From positions 3,165,029 to 3,229,028 of the forward strand of contig NZ_CP015971.1 in NCBI RefSeq assembly GCF_001659705.1: 64,000 nucleotides of DNA, in the 5' to 3' direction. Under the pieces are notes generated by a model that had not been told where the DNA came from, ran no database searches, and saw only the letters and a list, made by a program, of their open reading frames with translations. Source of the stretch: Arachidicoccus sp. BS20. Its GTDB lineage: Bacteria; Bacteroidota; Bacteroidia; Chitinophagales; Chitinophagaceae. The position numbers and the translations under genes were made by a program. Of the stretch, positions 8,511 through 17,728 are shown piece by piece. Within the stretch, counting starts at the first letter, position 1; every line of letters starts with the position of its first letter.

Positions 8511-10754
8511 ATGAAAAAAATAGTTTTTTTCTTTTTACTCACGTTAAATTTTTATATCATAAACGCGCAAAACAGCGATGCAAAGGCTTACGCTTTTGTA
8601 GATAAGCTCATGTCCAAAATGTCGCTTGAAGATAAAGTAGGACAGATGACGCAAATAAGCATTGAAGCATTTTTAAAAACAGACGCAAACGGCAACGTAA
8701 CCAATCCGCACGAACTGGATACAGCCAAGCTGGGCGCGGCTTTGCGCGAATATAAAATCGGTTCGATATTGAATGTAGGCGGCGATGCGCAAACGCGCCA
8801 AAACTGGCAGCAACTCATCACGCAAATTCAAAAGCAAGCCTTGTCCGAAGGTTCCAAAATTCCCATTCTGTACGGCATTGACGCGATACACGGCAACAAT
8901 TATACATCGGGCAGCATTTTGTTTCCGCAGGAAATTGCAATGGCTGCATCGTTCAATCCTTCATTGGCAAAAGAGGAAGCGGAAGTAACCGCTTACGAAA
9001 CGCGTGCGTCGTTTACGCCTTGGGTTTTCAGTCCTGTGTTGGGCATTGGTCGGCAGCCTTTGTGGCCTCGTTTTTGGGAAACATTCGGGGAAGACCCTTT
9101 GCTCGTTTCAACGATGGGAACTGCGATGATACAAGGCTTTCATGGAAATGATGTAAGCGACAAATATCATGTGCTTGCGTGCCTCAAACATTACATGGGT
9201 TACAGTATGCCGTTGAGCGGACACGACCGCACGCCCGCGTGGATTCCCGAAAGAGAATTGCGCGAATATTTTCTGCCGCCGTTTGCAGAAGCCGTGAAAC
9301 AAGGTGCATTAACGGTAATGGTTTGCAGCGGCGAAATCAACGGCGTTCCTGTTCATGCGAATAAGCATATTCTCACCGATATTCTGAAAGGAGAATTAAA
9401 ATTTAAAGGTTTTGCGTGCAGCGATTGGCAAGACATTGAATACTTGTACCAACGTCATCATGTTGCGGTGGACAATAAAGACGCTGTGCGCATGGCAATC
9501 AACGCGGGCATTGACATGAGCATGGTGCCGACCGATTTTTCTTTTACCAAAGATTTGTTCGCTTTGGTAAAAGAAGGTAAAGTTTCTATGAGCCGCATCA
9601 ACGATGCCGTGCGCCGTATTTTGTATGTAAAATATAAATCGGGAATTTTTCAGTATCCGACCGGAAACGCTGATGATTACCCGCTTTTCGGCGGAAAGGA
9701 ACATCAGCAAGTGAATTATGATATTGCTGCGCAGTGTATTACTTTATTAAAAAATAAAAACAATATTTTGCCGGTAAAGAAAAATGAAAAAATATTGGTA
9801 ACGGGCGCATCTGCCAACACGATGCGTTCTCTCGACGGCGGCTGGTCGAGAGTGTGGCAGGGAACAACTTCCGACGAAACGGAAAAAGATAAAAACACCA
9901 TACTCGAAGCTATGCAACAAACTTTCGGAAACGAAAATGTTAGTTACGAACAAGGCGTGTCTTTTGATTCAACGATAAATATAGATGATGCTGTTGCCAA
10001 AGCAAAAGATGCAGACGTGATTGTGTTGTGCGCCGGCGAATCGAGCTACGCCGAAACGCCCGGAAATATTAATGATTTAACCATTTCCACACCGCAGATA
10101 AAACTGGCAAAAGCATTGGCAAAAACCGGAAAGCCGATTATTCTTGTACTCACGGAAGGCAGACCGCGCGTGATTTCTGCAATAGAGCCTTATACTTCCG
10201 CTGTGATTGATGCATATTATTTAGGCAACCAAGGCGGCAATGTAATTGCAGATGTTTTGGATGGAAAAATAAACCCTTCAGGAAAATTGCCTTTTACGTA
10301 TCCGCGTTATACAAATAGTTTTACAACTTATTATCGAAAATATACGGAAGATAAAGATGTAAACGATGAAATTGCGGGCTACAATCCGCAATGGGAGTTT
10401 GGTACTGGATTAAGCTATACAACTTTCAAGTACAGCAATCTTCGTTTAAGTTCCGATAAACTAAGTGATGATGCGCCAATAAAGGTAAGCGTAGATGTTA
10501 CCAACACGGGTGCGCGCGAAGGCAAAGAAACGGTGCTGATGTACGTGAGCGATTTGGTCGCATCTATAACGCCTGAAGTGAAGCGCCTGCGCGGGTTCGA
10601 GAAGATTGACTTGGAACCAAGCGAAACAAAAACGGTTTCATTTACCATTACAAAAGATAAATTATCTTTTATCAATAATGATTTGAAAAGAGTAACTGAA
10701 CCGGGAAAATTTGTGGTGCATGTTGCAGATTTGAGTAAAGATTTTGAATATTAA
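8511..10754 (+). CDS. GH3 glycosidase (beta-glucosidase-like, periplasmic)
   Basis: A 747-residue GH3 enzyme with a signal peptide (1-19, A-Q site). Domain order: N-terminal TIM barrel with K-H-Y-M-G-Y (226-231) and the nucleophile motif G-F-A-C-S-D-W (300-306, Asp305); a middle alpha/beta sandwich; and a C-terminal fibronectin-III-like domain from about residue 650 (V-D-V-T-N-T-G-A-R-E-G-K-E). The length fits BglX-type enzymes. It would release terminal glucose or mannose from oligosaccharides produced by the GH26, and glucose release would fit glucomannan. It is the last gene of the catabolic run; a shared terminator separates it from lptB. GH3 specificities vary, so the exact sugar is uncertain. 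Confidence 0.92.
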   Translation: MKKIVFFFLLTLNFYIINAQNSDAKAYAFVDKLMSKMSLEDKVGQMTQISIEAFLKTDANGNVTNPHELDTAKLGAALREYKIGSILNVGGDAQTRQNWQQLITQIQKQALSEGSKIPILYGIDAIHGNNYTSGSILFPQEIAMAASFNPSLAKEEAEVTAYETRASFTPWVFSPVLGIGRQPLWPRFWETFGEDPLLVSTMGTAMIQGFHGNDVSDKYHVLACLKHYMGYSMPLSGHDRTPAWIPERELREYFLPPFAEAVKQGALTVMVCSGEINGVPVHANKHILTDILKGELKFKGFACSDWQDIEYLYQRHHVAVDNKDAVRMAINAGIDMSMVPTDFSFTKDLFALVKEGKVSMSRINDAVRRILYVKYKSGIFQYPTGNADDYPLFGGKEHQQVNYDIAAQCITLLKNKNNILPVKKNEKILVTGASANTMRSLDGGWSRVWQGTTSDETEKDKNTILEAMQQTFGNENVSYEQGVSFDSTINIDDAVAKAKDADVIVLCAGESSYAETPGNINDLTISTPQIKLAKALAKTGKPIILVLTEGRPRVISAIEPYTSAVIDAYYLGNQGGNVIADVLDGKINPSGKLPFTYPRYTNSFTTYYRKYTEDKDVNDEIAGYNPQWEFGTGLSYTTFKYSNLRLSSDKLSDDAPIKVSVDVTNTGAREGKETVLMYVSDLVASITPEVKRLRGFEKIDLEPSETKTVSFTITKDKLSFINNDLKRVTEPGKFVVHVADLSKDFEY

Positions 10755-10768
10755 TTTAGCCGGTAATA

Positions 10769-10803
10769 GAAAAGGGGCTGTTAAAAATTGACAGCTTCTT
10801 TTC
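10769..10803. terminator. Terminator between convergent GH3 and lptB genes
   Basis: GAAAAGGGGCTGT (10769-10781) pairs, with two G-U wobbles, with ACAGCTTCTTTTC (10791-10803). The A-rich and T-rich flanks let it work in both directions, matching the convergent genes. Confidence 0.8.
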
Positions 10804-10804
10804 T

Positions 10805-11608
10805 TTATTTTTCAGTAATTTTTTCGCTTTCCGGTTTTGTTGCGACAGGTGTTTTACCCATTTCTAAAATCCAGTCTTTACGTTTCAGTTCAAAGTTGGT
10901 GCCGAGATAGAGGCGACGCACTTGCTCGTCATCGGCAAGTTCTTCGGCGGTTCCGTGCTTGAATATTTTTCCTTCAATTAATAAATATGCGCGGTCACAA
11001 ATGGAAAGTGTTTCGTTTACATTGTGGTCTGTGATTAAGATGCCGATGTTTTTATATTTCAACCTTGCGACTACTGCCTGAATATCTTCTACCGCAATTG
11101 GGTCAACGCCTGCAAACGGTTCGTCTAACAAAATAAATTTCGGATCTACAGCAAGCGCGCGTGCAATCTCGGTTCTGCGGCGTTCGCCGCCGCTAAGGCT
11201 GTCGCCATTGTTTTTGCGTACATGCTGCAGACTAAATTCTTCCAACAACGATTCCAGTTTTGTGTAGCGTTCTTCTTTTGTCAGCTTTGTCATTTCAAGC
11301 ACGGCAAGAATATTATCTTCCACGCTCAGCTTGCGAAATACCGATGCTTCCTGCGGTAGATAACCGATGCCCATTTGCGCTCGTTTGTACATCGGCAATT
11401 TTGTAATGTCTTCTTCGTTCAGGTAAACCGTACCTTCGTCGGGTTTTATCAATCCAACAACCATATAGAACGATGTGGTTTTTCCCGCGCCGTTCGGTCC
11501 AAGTAAACCTACGATTTCGCCTTGCGTTACGTTTACGGAAACATGGTTCACAACGGTTCTGTTGCGATAAGTTTTTACTAAATCTTTAGTGGAAATGGTA
11601 ATGCTCAA
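10805..11608 (-). CDS. lptB: LPS export ABC transporter ATP-binding protein LptB
   Basis: A 267-residue ATPase that powers lipopolysaccharide extraction from the inner membrane with LptF/LptG. Walker [10 protein letters not shown] (37-45), signature L-S-G-G-E-R-R-R (138-145), Walker B F-I-L-L-D-E-P (158-164) and switch His195 are intact, and [15 protein letters not shown] is the LptB-type Q-loop region. The start is TTG (11608); no ATG fits before the first beta-strand, and a TAnnTTTG element lies 15 bases upstream. The C-terminus carries about 20 extra Lys/Glu-rich residues. It stands alone here; its partner genes are not in the window. Confidence 0.94.
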   Translation of the reverse strand: MSITISTKDLVKTYRNRTVVNHVSVNVTQGEIVGLLGPNGAGKTTSFYMVVGLIKPDEGTVYLNEEDITKLPMYKRAQMGIGYLPQEASVFRKLSVEDNILAVLEMTKLTKEERYTKLESLLEEFSLQHVRKNNGDSLSGGERRRTEIARALAVDPKFILLDEPFAGVDPIAVEDIQAVVARLKYKNIGILITDHNVNETLSICDRAYLLIEGKIFKHGTAEELADDEQVRRLYLGTNFELKRKDWILEMGKTPVATKPESEKITEK

Positions 11609-11623
11609 AATTTCGAGTTTTTA

Positions 11624-11631
11624 CAAATGTA
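11624..11631 (-). promoter_or_regulatory. -7 element of lptB
   Basis: On the minus strand the sequence reads TACATTTG, a perfect match to TAnnTTTG, 15 bases before the TTG start. This supports the unusual start codon. Confidence 0.6.
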
Positions 11632-11738
11632 GGAATTTAAAAATTTGATGAAAGACGGAAAACAATTTTAGGAGAATTTTGCCGTTTTAAAAAGTGCAGA
11701 ACTTATGTTTATACGTTCTGCACTTTGTCATTAATCAT

Positions 11739-12785
11739 TTAATTGCTTGCGTTTAAAACCGCGTTCTCCCCATCCTGAAAATTTCCTTTAATCTCAATAC
11801 TGTCGGCTGTTTGATGAAAAGTTGTTACCTTAATTTTTTCATTTTGATTATTCTTTCTCACGGTAATAAATTTTCCTGTCGGAAGATTGGTTACAGCAGA
11901 TAACGACACGTGAAAAACATTCGGCATCGGCGTTGTTTTAATCGTTACATCGGCATACATACCTGAACTCAAGGTGCCATCGTTCATTACATCCAATTCA
12001 ATCCTTTCCGAACGAAATTCGGGATTTACATTGCCGGCAATTCTGCTGATAACGCCGCTCATTTTTTTATTGTCTAATGAAGGAATTAAAAAAGATACAG
12101 AATCGCCTTGTTTCAAATTCGCAGCAATGTCTTCAGGAACATCTACCTGCAAGCGCAAATGCGCTTCCTGCTTGAGTTCCAGCATAGGAACATCTTTAAT
12201 CGAATTACTCACAAGCGCGCCGGGATGCACATTGCGTGCTGTAATCACGCCCGAAAACGGCGCATGAACCTGTAAGTATTGCAGCATTGTTTCCTGTTCC
12301 TGCCAATTAGCTTGTGCAGCTTTCATAGTTGCAAGCGAAGACGTTACTTTCGATTTGTCCAAAGCCAAATCCATTGCAGAAACTGCACCTTCTGTTTGTG
12401 ATGCTTCGAGCAAACGATTATAATTTTCTTCGTTGATTTCATAATCTGATTTTGCTTTTTCAAATTCGGCTTTGGCACTTGCAGAAGCTTGTTCCAGTTC
12501 GGGCGCTTCGAGCGTCATTAACAGTTGATTTGTGCTGACTTTTGAACCGATATCAACTAAAACATTCTTTACATACCCATTCACTTTAGGGAAAATACTA
12601 ACTTCTTCGTAAGCGGCGAGTTGCGCAGGTAATTTCGATAAAGTGGATAGCCCGCCTTTCAATATTGGCGTAGTTTTTACAATCTTTTGTTCTGTAGTTG
12701 CAGAAGATTGCTGTTTGCTTTTTTGTTCATTGTTGCACGATAAAAAAATTATCGAGCCGAACATTATGATGGGAAAATATTTCAT
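11739..12785 (-). CDS. RND efflux membrane-fusion (periplasmic adaptor) lipoprotein
   Basis: A 348-residue adaptor joining the RND pump to its TolC channel. Lipobox F14-L15-S16-C17 anchors it in a membrane. The biotinyl-lipoyl-like half motifs flank a coiled-coil hairpin (about residues 85-150: L-E-A-P-E-L-E-Q-A-S-A-S-A-K-A-E-F-E-K-A, later H-A-P-F-S-G-V-I-T-A-R), followed by beta-barrel and membrane-proximal domains. It is the last gene of the operon TolC-RND-adaptor read on the minus strand, an unusual order since adaptors normally come first. The 166-bp gap to the RND gene holds copy C of the structured leader, whose right arm contains this gene's ATG. Confidence 0.92.
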   Translation of the reverse strand: MKYFPIIMFGSIIFLSCNNEQKSKQQSSATTEQKIVKTTPILKGGLSTLSKLPAQLAAYEEVSIFPKVNGYVKNVLVDIGSKVSTNQLLMTLEAPELEQASASAKAEFEKAKSDYEINEENYNRLLEASQTEGAVSAMDLALDKSKVTSSLATMKAAQANWQEQETMLQYLQVHAPFSGVITARNVHPGALVSNSIKDVPMLELKQEAHLRLQVDVPEDIAANLKQGDSVSFLIPSLDNKKMSGVISRIAGNVNPEFRSERIELDVMNDGTLSSGMYADVTIKTTPMPNVFHVSLSAVTNLPTGKFITVRKNNQNEKIKVTTFHQTADSIEIKGNFQDGENAVLNASN

Positions 12786-12898
12786 CTGTTTATTTTTTTA
12801 TTGTTTTTTAATTGTCAGATGGAATTGGCTTTGCCGAACTCCGTTTCGCCGGAATAATCATTACTTTGGATATGCACAATTTTTCCGGCTTATTTCAT
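12783..12898 (-). promoter_or_regulatory. Repeated structured leader, copy C (RND-adaptor gap)
   Basis: Third copy of the leader, in an unrelated operon. On the minus strand GCCGGAA (12889-12883) and TTCCGGC (12854-12848) pair perfectly over 7 bp, where copies A and B have GCCA/TGGC: an A-T to G-C compensatory change. CATCTG (12821-12816) pairs perfectly with CAGATG (12788-12783), which contains the adaptor's ATG. Copy C has about 22 extra bases between the two hairpins, including GGC-AAA-GCC, which could form a small third stem. As with A and B, the downstream gene encodes a lipoprotein. Confidence 0.62.
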
Positions 12899-12951
12899 GA
12901 TAAAAGATTTATTGTTTAATTATTGTCTGAAACATTGATGAATACTGTATT

Positions 12952-15900
12952 TTAATCCATTTGCCTTGCTTGTATTTCTTCTTCATAAAACTGATGGTTC
13001 GGCTCATCTTCCGGCAAAAGCGACGGATGGTTGAACGTTCTTTTCTGTTGAACCCACGCATACACCAACGGCGCAATGAACAATGCTGCAAATGTTGATG
13101 CAATCAATCCGCCAATTACGGCGCGACCTAAAGGCGCAGACTGGTCGCCCGATTCGCCAAGTCCGCTTGCCATCGGAATCATTCCTACAACCATTGCGAT
13201 AGAAGTCATCAATATCGGACGCAATCTTACGGAAGCCGCAGTTGACGATGCTTTGAAGGGATTGCGATATTCTATTCTTAACGCTTCCGCATTGGTAATA
13301 ATTAGAATGGCGTTGGCAACAGAAACGCCAACCGACATTATCAAACCCATATACGATTGAAGATTGAGGGTTGAACCTGTAAGCAACAACAGAAGCAACG
13401 CGCCTAAGATAACTGCAGGCACAGTGGACATTACAGCCAACGCCAATCCGAAAGACTGATAATTTGCAGCGAGTAACAACAGAATAATAACAATTGCTGC
13501 CAGCAAACCGACCTGCAATGAATTTAATGTTTCCGTGAGCAAAACAGAAGTGCCTTTTACTTCGCAAATCAAACCTTTTGGAAGTGTACCTAATTGCGCA
13601 ACTGCTTTTTTGACGGCACTTGTAGCCGAACCTAAATCTTTTTTATAAATGTTTGCGCCAACGGTTACAAATCTTCTCGGACCGGACCGGTCGTATTCTC
13701 CCGGTTCGGATGACTGGGAGAAAGTTGCAACATCCGAAAGTATCGGGCGAGGTTGTCCCGGAATCAGCGGAATACTTTTCAGCTCGTCAACTGAATTCAT
13801 TATATCAATCGGAACTTGTGCTTGCACCTGATAAGTGTAAGAATTGTTTTCGTCTAACCATAAAATCTTTTGTGTGAAACGGCTCGATGAAGTTGCATCT
13901 GTAATGCTTTGCGCAGCCTGGTCGAGCGTTACACCCATTTGTGCGAGTTTAAATCTGTCAATATTAATTTTAATGGTAGGAAAATGCAAAGGCTGTTGTA
14001 TCTGTATATCGCGCAGGTAAGGAATTTGCTTCATCTCATTTACAAGGCGCGTTGCATAATGTTCAATGGTATCAAAATTCTTTCCTGCAACTCTTACTTC
14101 GATCGGGTTGGATGCGCCTTGTGCCATAATCTTTTCCGTAAGCTCAATAGGCTCAAACGAAATATTTAGTTTAGGATAAATTTTTGCAACATTCTTTCTG
14201 ATTTCATCTTTCAAATCATCCAAATTTACTTTGTAATCTTTATTGATTTCAAGTTGCACTACGCCTTCATTTGTTCCTGCATTAAAAACATATAAGTTGC
14301 TCGTTCCATAGCTGCTCGGCACAATTCCCACGTAAGCCGATGATATATCAAGATTTCCTTTCACGGTAGAATCCACAATCTGCAACACGCCGCGCATAGC
14401 GCTCTCTGTCTTTGAAAGCCTTGTTCCATCAGGTTCTTTGATGCGAATTTGCAATTGCCCGCTGTTTGATTTCGGTAATAAATCTTTCCCGATAATCATA
14501 AAACACGCTGCAGCTCCACCGAATGCAAGAACGAGATAAAGGCATACAATCAGCTTTCTTCTCGGCATCTGATTGTTCAGCCATTGTTCCAAACGTTGCT
14601 TCATTCTCGTGAAGAAACCGGTTTCTTTTTTATGATTTTTCTGATGTTCATCATGCGAGTTTATTTCATTTACTTCATTTTGATTCAGTGCCAAACCTGC
14701 ATGAGCATGAGCTTTGAACTTATCAGCTTTTAGCAACCAGTTTGAAATTACCGGCACTAAAGTTTGTGCAGCTATGTATGAAATAATCATCGCAAAACCG
14801 ATGGATAAAGACAATGGTAAGAACATGGCTTTCGGCACGCCTGTCATAATAAAACTCGGCGCAAACACCGCGAGAATGCACAACAAAATCAATAACAAGG
14901 GAAAAGAAATTTCTGTACACGCATCGAGTATGGCATGCTTTTTATCTTTGCCCATTTCCAAATGCTGATGAATGTTTTCAATGGTTACGGTCGCTTGGTC
15001 CACCAATATTCCAATCGCTAAAGCAAGTCCGCTTAACGTCATCATATTAATCGTTTGACCGAATAAATTCAGGAATAAAATGGCGCTTAAAATAGCAACA
15101 GGAATTGTGATAATTACCACAATGCTGCTTCGCCAATCGCGCAGGAAAAGCAATACCATCAAGCCTGTAAGGATAGCGCCGATAATGCCTTCGGACATTA
15201 AGCTTTTTACGGAGTTCATCACAAAAACCGATTGGTCAAATTCGTAACTCACGTCCACATCATCGGGCAAAAGATTTTTCATATCCTGCAATTTGGATTT
15301 TAAATTCTGCACGACTGACCAAGTAGAAGCATCGGCTGTTTTTACCACAGGAATATACACAGAACGCTTGCCATTAACCAACGCGTAATCAACCGTAATA
15401 TCCGATGCATCTTCCACAGAACCTACATCATGCACAAACACTGCGTTGTTGCCGCTTGTTTTCAAAGGAATGTTTTCAAAATCTTTTACATTTTGCTCCA
15501 AAGAATTTTCTGTGGTGAGATACATCATGCTGTCGATGCGAATGTTTCCCGAAGGTGTCATCGTATTGTTCTTTGCAATAGCATCTACGACTTGTTCGGG
15601 AGAAATGTTGAACGAACGCAATTTTACGGGGTCAATATTTACTACGACTGTTCTTGAGTTTGCACCGAAAGGTGGTGGAGCGGAAAGTCCCGGAATGGTC
15701 GCAAACATGGGTCTGATGCGGGTTGAAGCCACATCATAAATTTCTTTCAGCGATTTTGTTTTGCTGCTGAAAACCAATTGACCCACAGGCAAAGACGATG
15801 CATCAAAACGAATTACCTGCGGCGGCAACGCGCCTGCGGGAAAAAATTTGGAACACCTGTTTACCTGCAAAGCCACTTCTGCTGAGGCCTCCGCCATATT

Positions 15901-16191
15901 GGTGCTTTCGTAAAAAGAAAGCTTGATGAGCGTTAAGCCCTGAATGTTTTTGCTTTCAATATTTTTAATGCCGTTGATATACAAAAACTGGTCTTGCATT
16001 CGCGTAGCAAAAAAACCTTCCATTTGTTTCGCCGACATACCGCCGTAAGATTCGATTACATAAATAGTCGGAAGATTTAATTTCGGAAAAATATCAATGG
16101 GAATATTGAGAAGCGCAATGATGGAAAAGAGCAACAATCCACCGAAAATTACGATGGTTGTTACCGGTCTTTTTAATGCGGCTCGTAACAT
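12952..16191 (-). CDS. RND-family efflux pump inner-membrane subunit with atypical proton relay
   Basis: A 1079-residue pump with the RND layout: TM1 at residues ~10-30, large periplasmic loop, TM2-6 (about 335-500), a cytoplasmic linker rich in His/Glu/Lys, TM7 (~555), second loop, TM8-12. It exports small molecules using the proton gradient with the adaptor and TolC genes beside it. The relay region reads G-I-L-V-D398-Q399-A-T-V-T-I-E-N where classic drug pumps have D-D, and the TM10 motif is S-V-A-N-A-I-L where they have S-A-K-N-A-I-L, so the usual Lys is missing. It therefore belongs to a divergent RND branch; substrate unknown. The TolC gene ends 8 bases upstream. Confidence 0.93.
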   Translation of the reverse strand: MLRAALKRPVTTIVIFGGLLLFSIIALLNIPIDIFPKLNLPTIYVIESYGGMSAKQMEGFFATRMQDQFLYINGIKNIESKNIQGLTLIKLSFYESTNMAEASAEVALQVNRCSKFFPAGALPPQVIRFDASSLPVGQLVFSSKTKSLKEIYDVASTRIRPMFATIPGLSAPPPFGANSRTVVVNIDPVKLRSFNISPEQVVDAIAKNNTMTPSGNIRIDSMMYLTTENSLEQNVKDFENIPLKTSGNNAVFVHDVGSVEDASDITVDYALVNGKRSVYIPVVKTADASTWSVVQNLKSKLQDMKNLLPDDVDVSYEFDQSVFVMNSVKSLMSEGIIGAILTGLMVLLFLRDWRSSIVVIITIPVAILSAILFLNLFGQTINMMTLSGLALAIGILVDQATVTIENIHQHLEMGKDKKHAILDACTEISFPLLLILLCILAVFAPSFIMTGVPKAMFLPLSLSIGFAMIISYIAAQTLVPVISNWLLKADKFKAHAHAGLALNQNEVNEINSHDEHQKNHKKETGFFTRMKQRLEQWLNNQMPRRKLIVCLYLVLAFGGAAACFMIIGKDLLPKSNSGQLQIRIKEPDGTRLSKTESAMRGVLQIVDSTVKGNLDISSAYVGIVPSSYGTSNLYVFNAGTNEGVVQLEINKDYKVNLDDLKDEIRKNVAKIYPKLNISFEPIELTEKIMAQGASNPIEVRVAGKNFDTIEHYATRLVNEMKQIPYLRDIQIQQPLHFPTIKINIDRFKLAQMGVTLDQAAQSITDATSSSRFTQKILWLDENNSYTYQVQAQVPIDIMNSVDELKSIPLIPGQPRPILSDVATFSQSSEPGEYDRSGPRRFVTVGANIYKKDLGSATSAVKKAVAQLGTLPKGLICEVKGTSVLLTETLNSLQVGLLAAIVIILLLLAANYQSFGLALAVMSTVPAVILGALLLLLLTGSTLNLQSYMGLIMSVGVSVANAILIITNAEALRIEYRNPFKASSTAASVRLRPILMTSIAMVVGMIPMASGLGESGDQSAPLGRAVIGGLIASTFAALFIAPLVYAWVQQKRTFNHPSLLPEDEPNHQFYEEEIQARQMD

Positions 16192-16198
16192 AATTTTT

Positions 16199-17599
16199 TT
16201 ATTTTACTGATTGAATAAAATTGTCCAGATTGCCCGTGGCTATTGCTTTTGAGAGACTTGCAGCATACCAGTCGTCAATAGCGTCGAGATAATCAACCTG
16301 CGAACGATACAACACAAAACTTGCATTGGTCAAATCGATTAATGTAACCATTCCTGCTTTGTATTGTGCTTCTTTATCGGCATAAACTGCGTGCGCCGAT
16401 TTCTTTTGAACAGACAATTGTTGCAGATTATCCATAACTAATTTTAATTGCAAATCGGCTTGTGCATTGGCTTCGTCAAAATTTAATTTTTGCTGATTGT
16501 ATGCTTCTTGCCCGGCTTTCAATTCGTACTTGTATTCCGTGAGCTTGTCTTTTTTGTGTAAGCCATCCATGAAATCATAAACAAATGCAATACCCGCAGC
16601 ATAGTTGTATCGCTGAAATCCAAGCCCTGTGCCGATTGCGTTGAATTGATTGCTGCCCGCATAGCTGCTTGCGCGTCCCCAAACGCTGCCGATTAAAGTA
16701 AATTTCGGTAAGTAACTTTTCTTTAAAAGTTTGGCGTTGGTAGCGAGATAATCATTGTTGCTTTTATAAAAGTCAAGCATAGGATTATTGGCTTCTGTTG
16801 AATCGTATTGAAGATTGTTGAACACTACTTCGGAATCTAAAATGCGGTTATTGATATTTGATGAATCAAGAGAAATACCTGTGTAAGTGGATAATGTTTG
16901 CAAAGCTTCTTTCAATTGCGCATTAGTTCTGTTTAGTTGAATTTTTGCTTTTGCCAGTTCTGCATTTGCCTGCGACAAATCTGCACCGGGCTTGATTCCT
17001 GCGCGTGCGAGTGATTGAATAATGGTGTCGATTGTTGCATATCTTTTTACATTTTGTTTATCTATTCTTTGAAGATTTTGATAAGTCAAAATATTGAAAT
17101 ACAACTTTGCCAGTTCTATTTTTAATTGGTATTTATCTTTTGCTAAAGCTGCATTTGCGAGGGATGCTTCGGCTTGCGCATTTTCATTTTTTGCTTTGTT
17201 CAATCCGAAATTATAAATGTCGTACTCGGAATAAACGGATGCTAAATCTCCAATCGTTGCATTGTAGTTTTGCCGGTTGGTAATGCTGCCTGAAGTTGAC
17301 GGAACAACGCCCATTGGAAAATAGGTGCCGTTCACAGCATTGGCGCTGCCGAGCGATGCCTGCGCATTGAATTTTACAAAAGGCAATTGTTCGTGCTTAA
17401 CGTCTGTAATATGTGCCGTTGCTGCATTTGCGAATGCTTCGCTTTGCCTTATTGCGGGTGTATATTTTTCTGCAACTTCAATAAGTTGCTGTAATGAATA
17501 AGTTGATTGATTGCTTTGCGCGCGCGAAAAATTTGGATATAAAAATCCAAGCAAAACACACACAATCAAAGCGACCTTCCTTTGATGAAAAGGTTGCAT
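16199..17599 (-). CDS. TolC-family outer-membrane efflux channel
   Basis: A 466-residue channel subunit with a signal peptide starting M-Q-P-F-H-Q-R-K (start at 17599; the longer frame reaching 17674 adds 25 residues before a normal signal peptide and is less likely). Two repeats of long Ala/Gln/Leu-rich helices (for example A-E-A-S-L-A-N-A-A-L-A-K and A-Q-A-D-L-Q-L-K-L-V-M-D-N-L) are typical of TolC hairpins. It is followed at 8 bases by the RND gene, so the two are cotranscribed. A small membrane protein gene with a good promoter lies 129 bases upstream and probably heads the same transcript. Confidence 0.92.
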   Translation of the reverse strand: MQPFHQRKVALIVCVLLGFLYPNFSRAQSNQSTYSLQQLIEVAEKYTPAIRQSEAFANAATAHITDVKHEQLPFVKFNAQASLGSANAVNGTYFPMGVVPSTSGSITNRQNYNATIGDLASVYSEYDIYNFGLNKAKNENAQAEASLANAALAKDKYQLKIELAKLYFNILTYQNLQRIDKQNVKRYATIDTIIQSLARAGIKPGADLSQANAELAKAKIQLNRTNAQLKEALQTLSTYTGISLDSSNINNRILDSEVVFNNLQYDSTEANNPMLDFYKSNNDYLATNAKLLKKSYLPKFTLIGSVWGRASSYAGSNQFNAIGTGLGFQRYNYAAGIAFVYDFMDGLHKKDKLTEYKYELKAGQEAYNQQKLNFDEANAQADLQLKLVMDNLQQLSVQKKSAHAVYADKEAQYKAGMVTLIDLTNASFVLYRSQVDYLDAIDDWYAASLSKAIATGNLDNFIQSVK

Positions 17600-17728
17600 A
17601 TAACTGTAATTTTTGTATAGAAAATTCGTGAAATGAATTAATCCGTGAAGGTTGTGTATGGCGATGCACAACAACTCAACACATCATTTAAAAAAATGAA
17701 AAGCTCAGATTAAAAAGAGTCAAGAAAA

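Noticed and set aside
13004-13567. Open frame of 187 codons on the minus strand inside the RND gene
   Set aside because: It is an alternative frame of the well-supported RND coding sequence, with Cys/Arg-rich unnatural composition.
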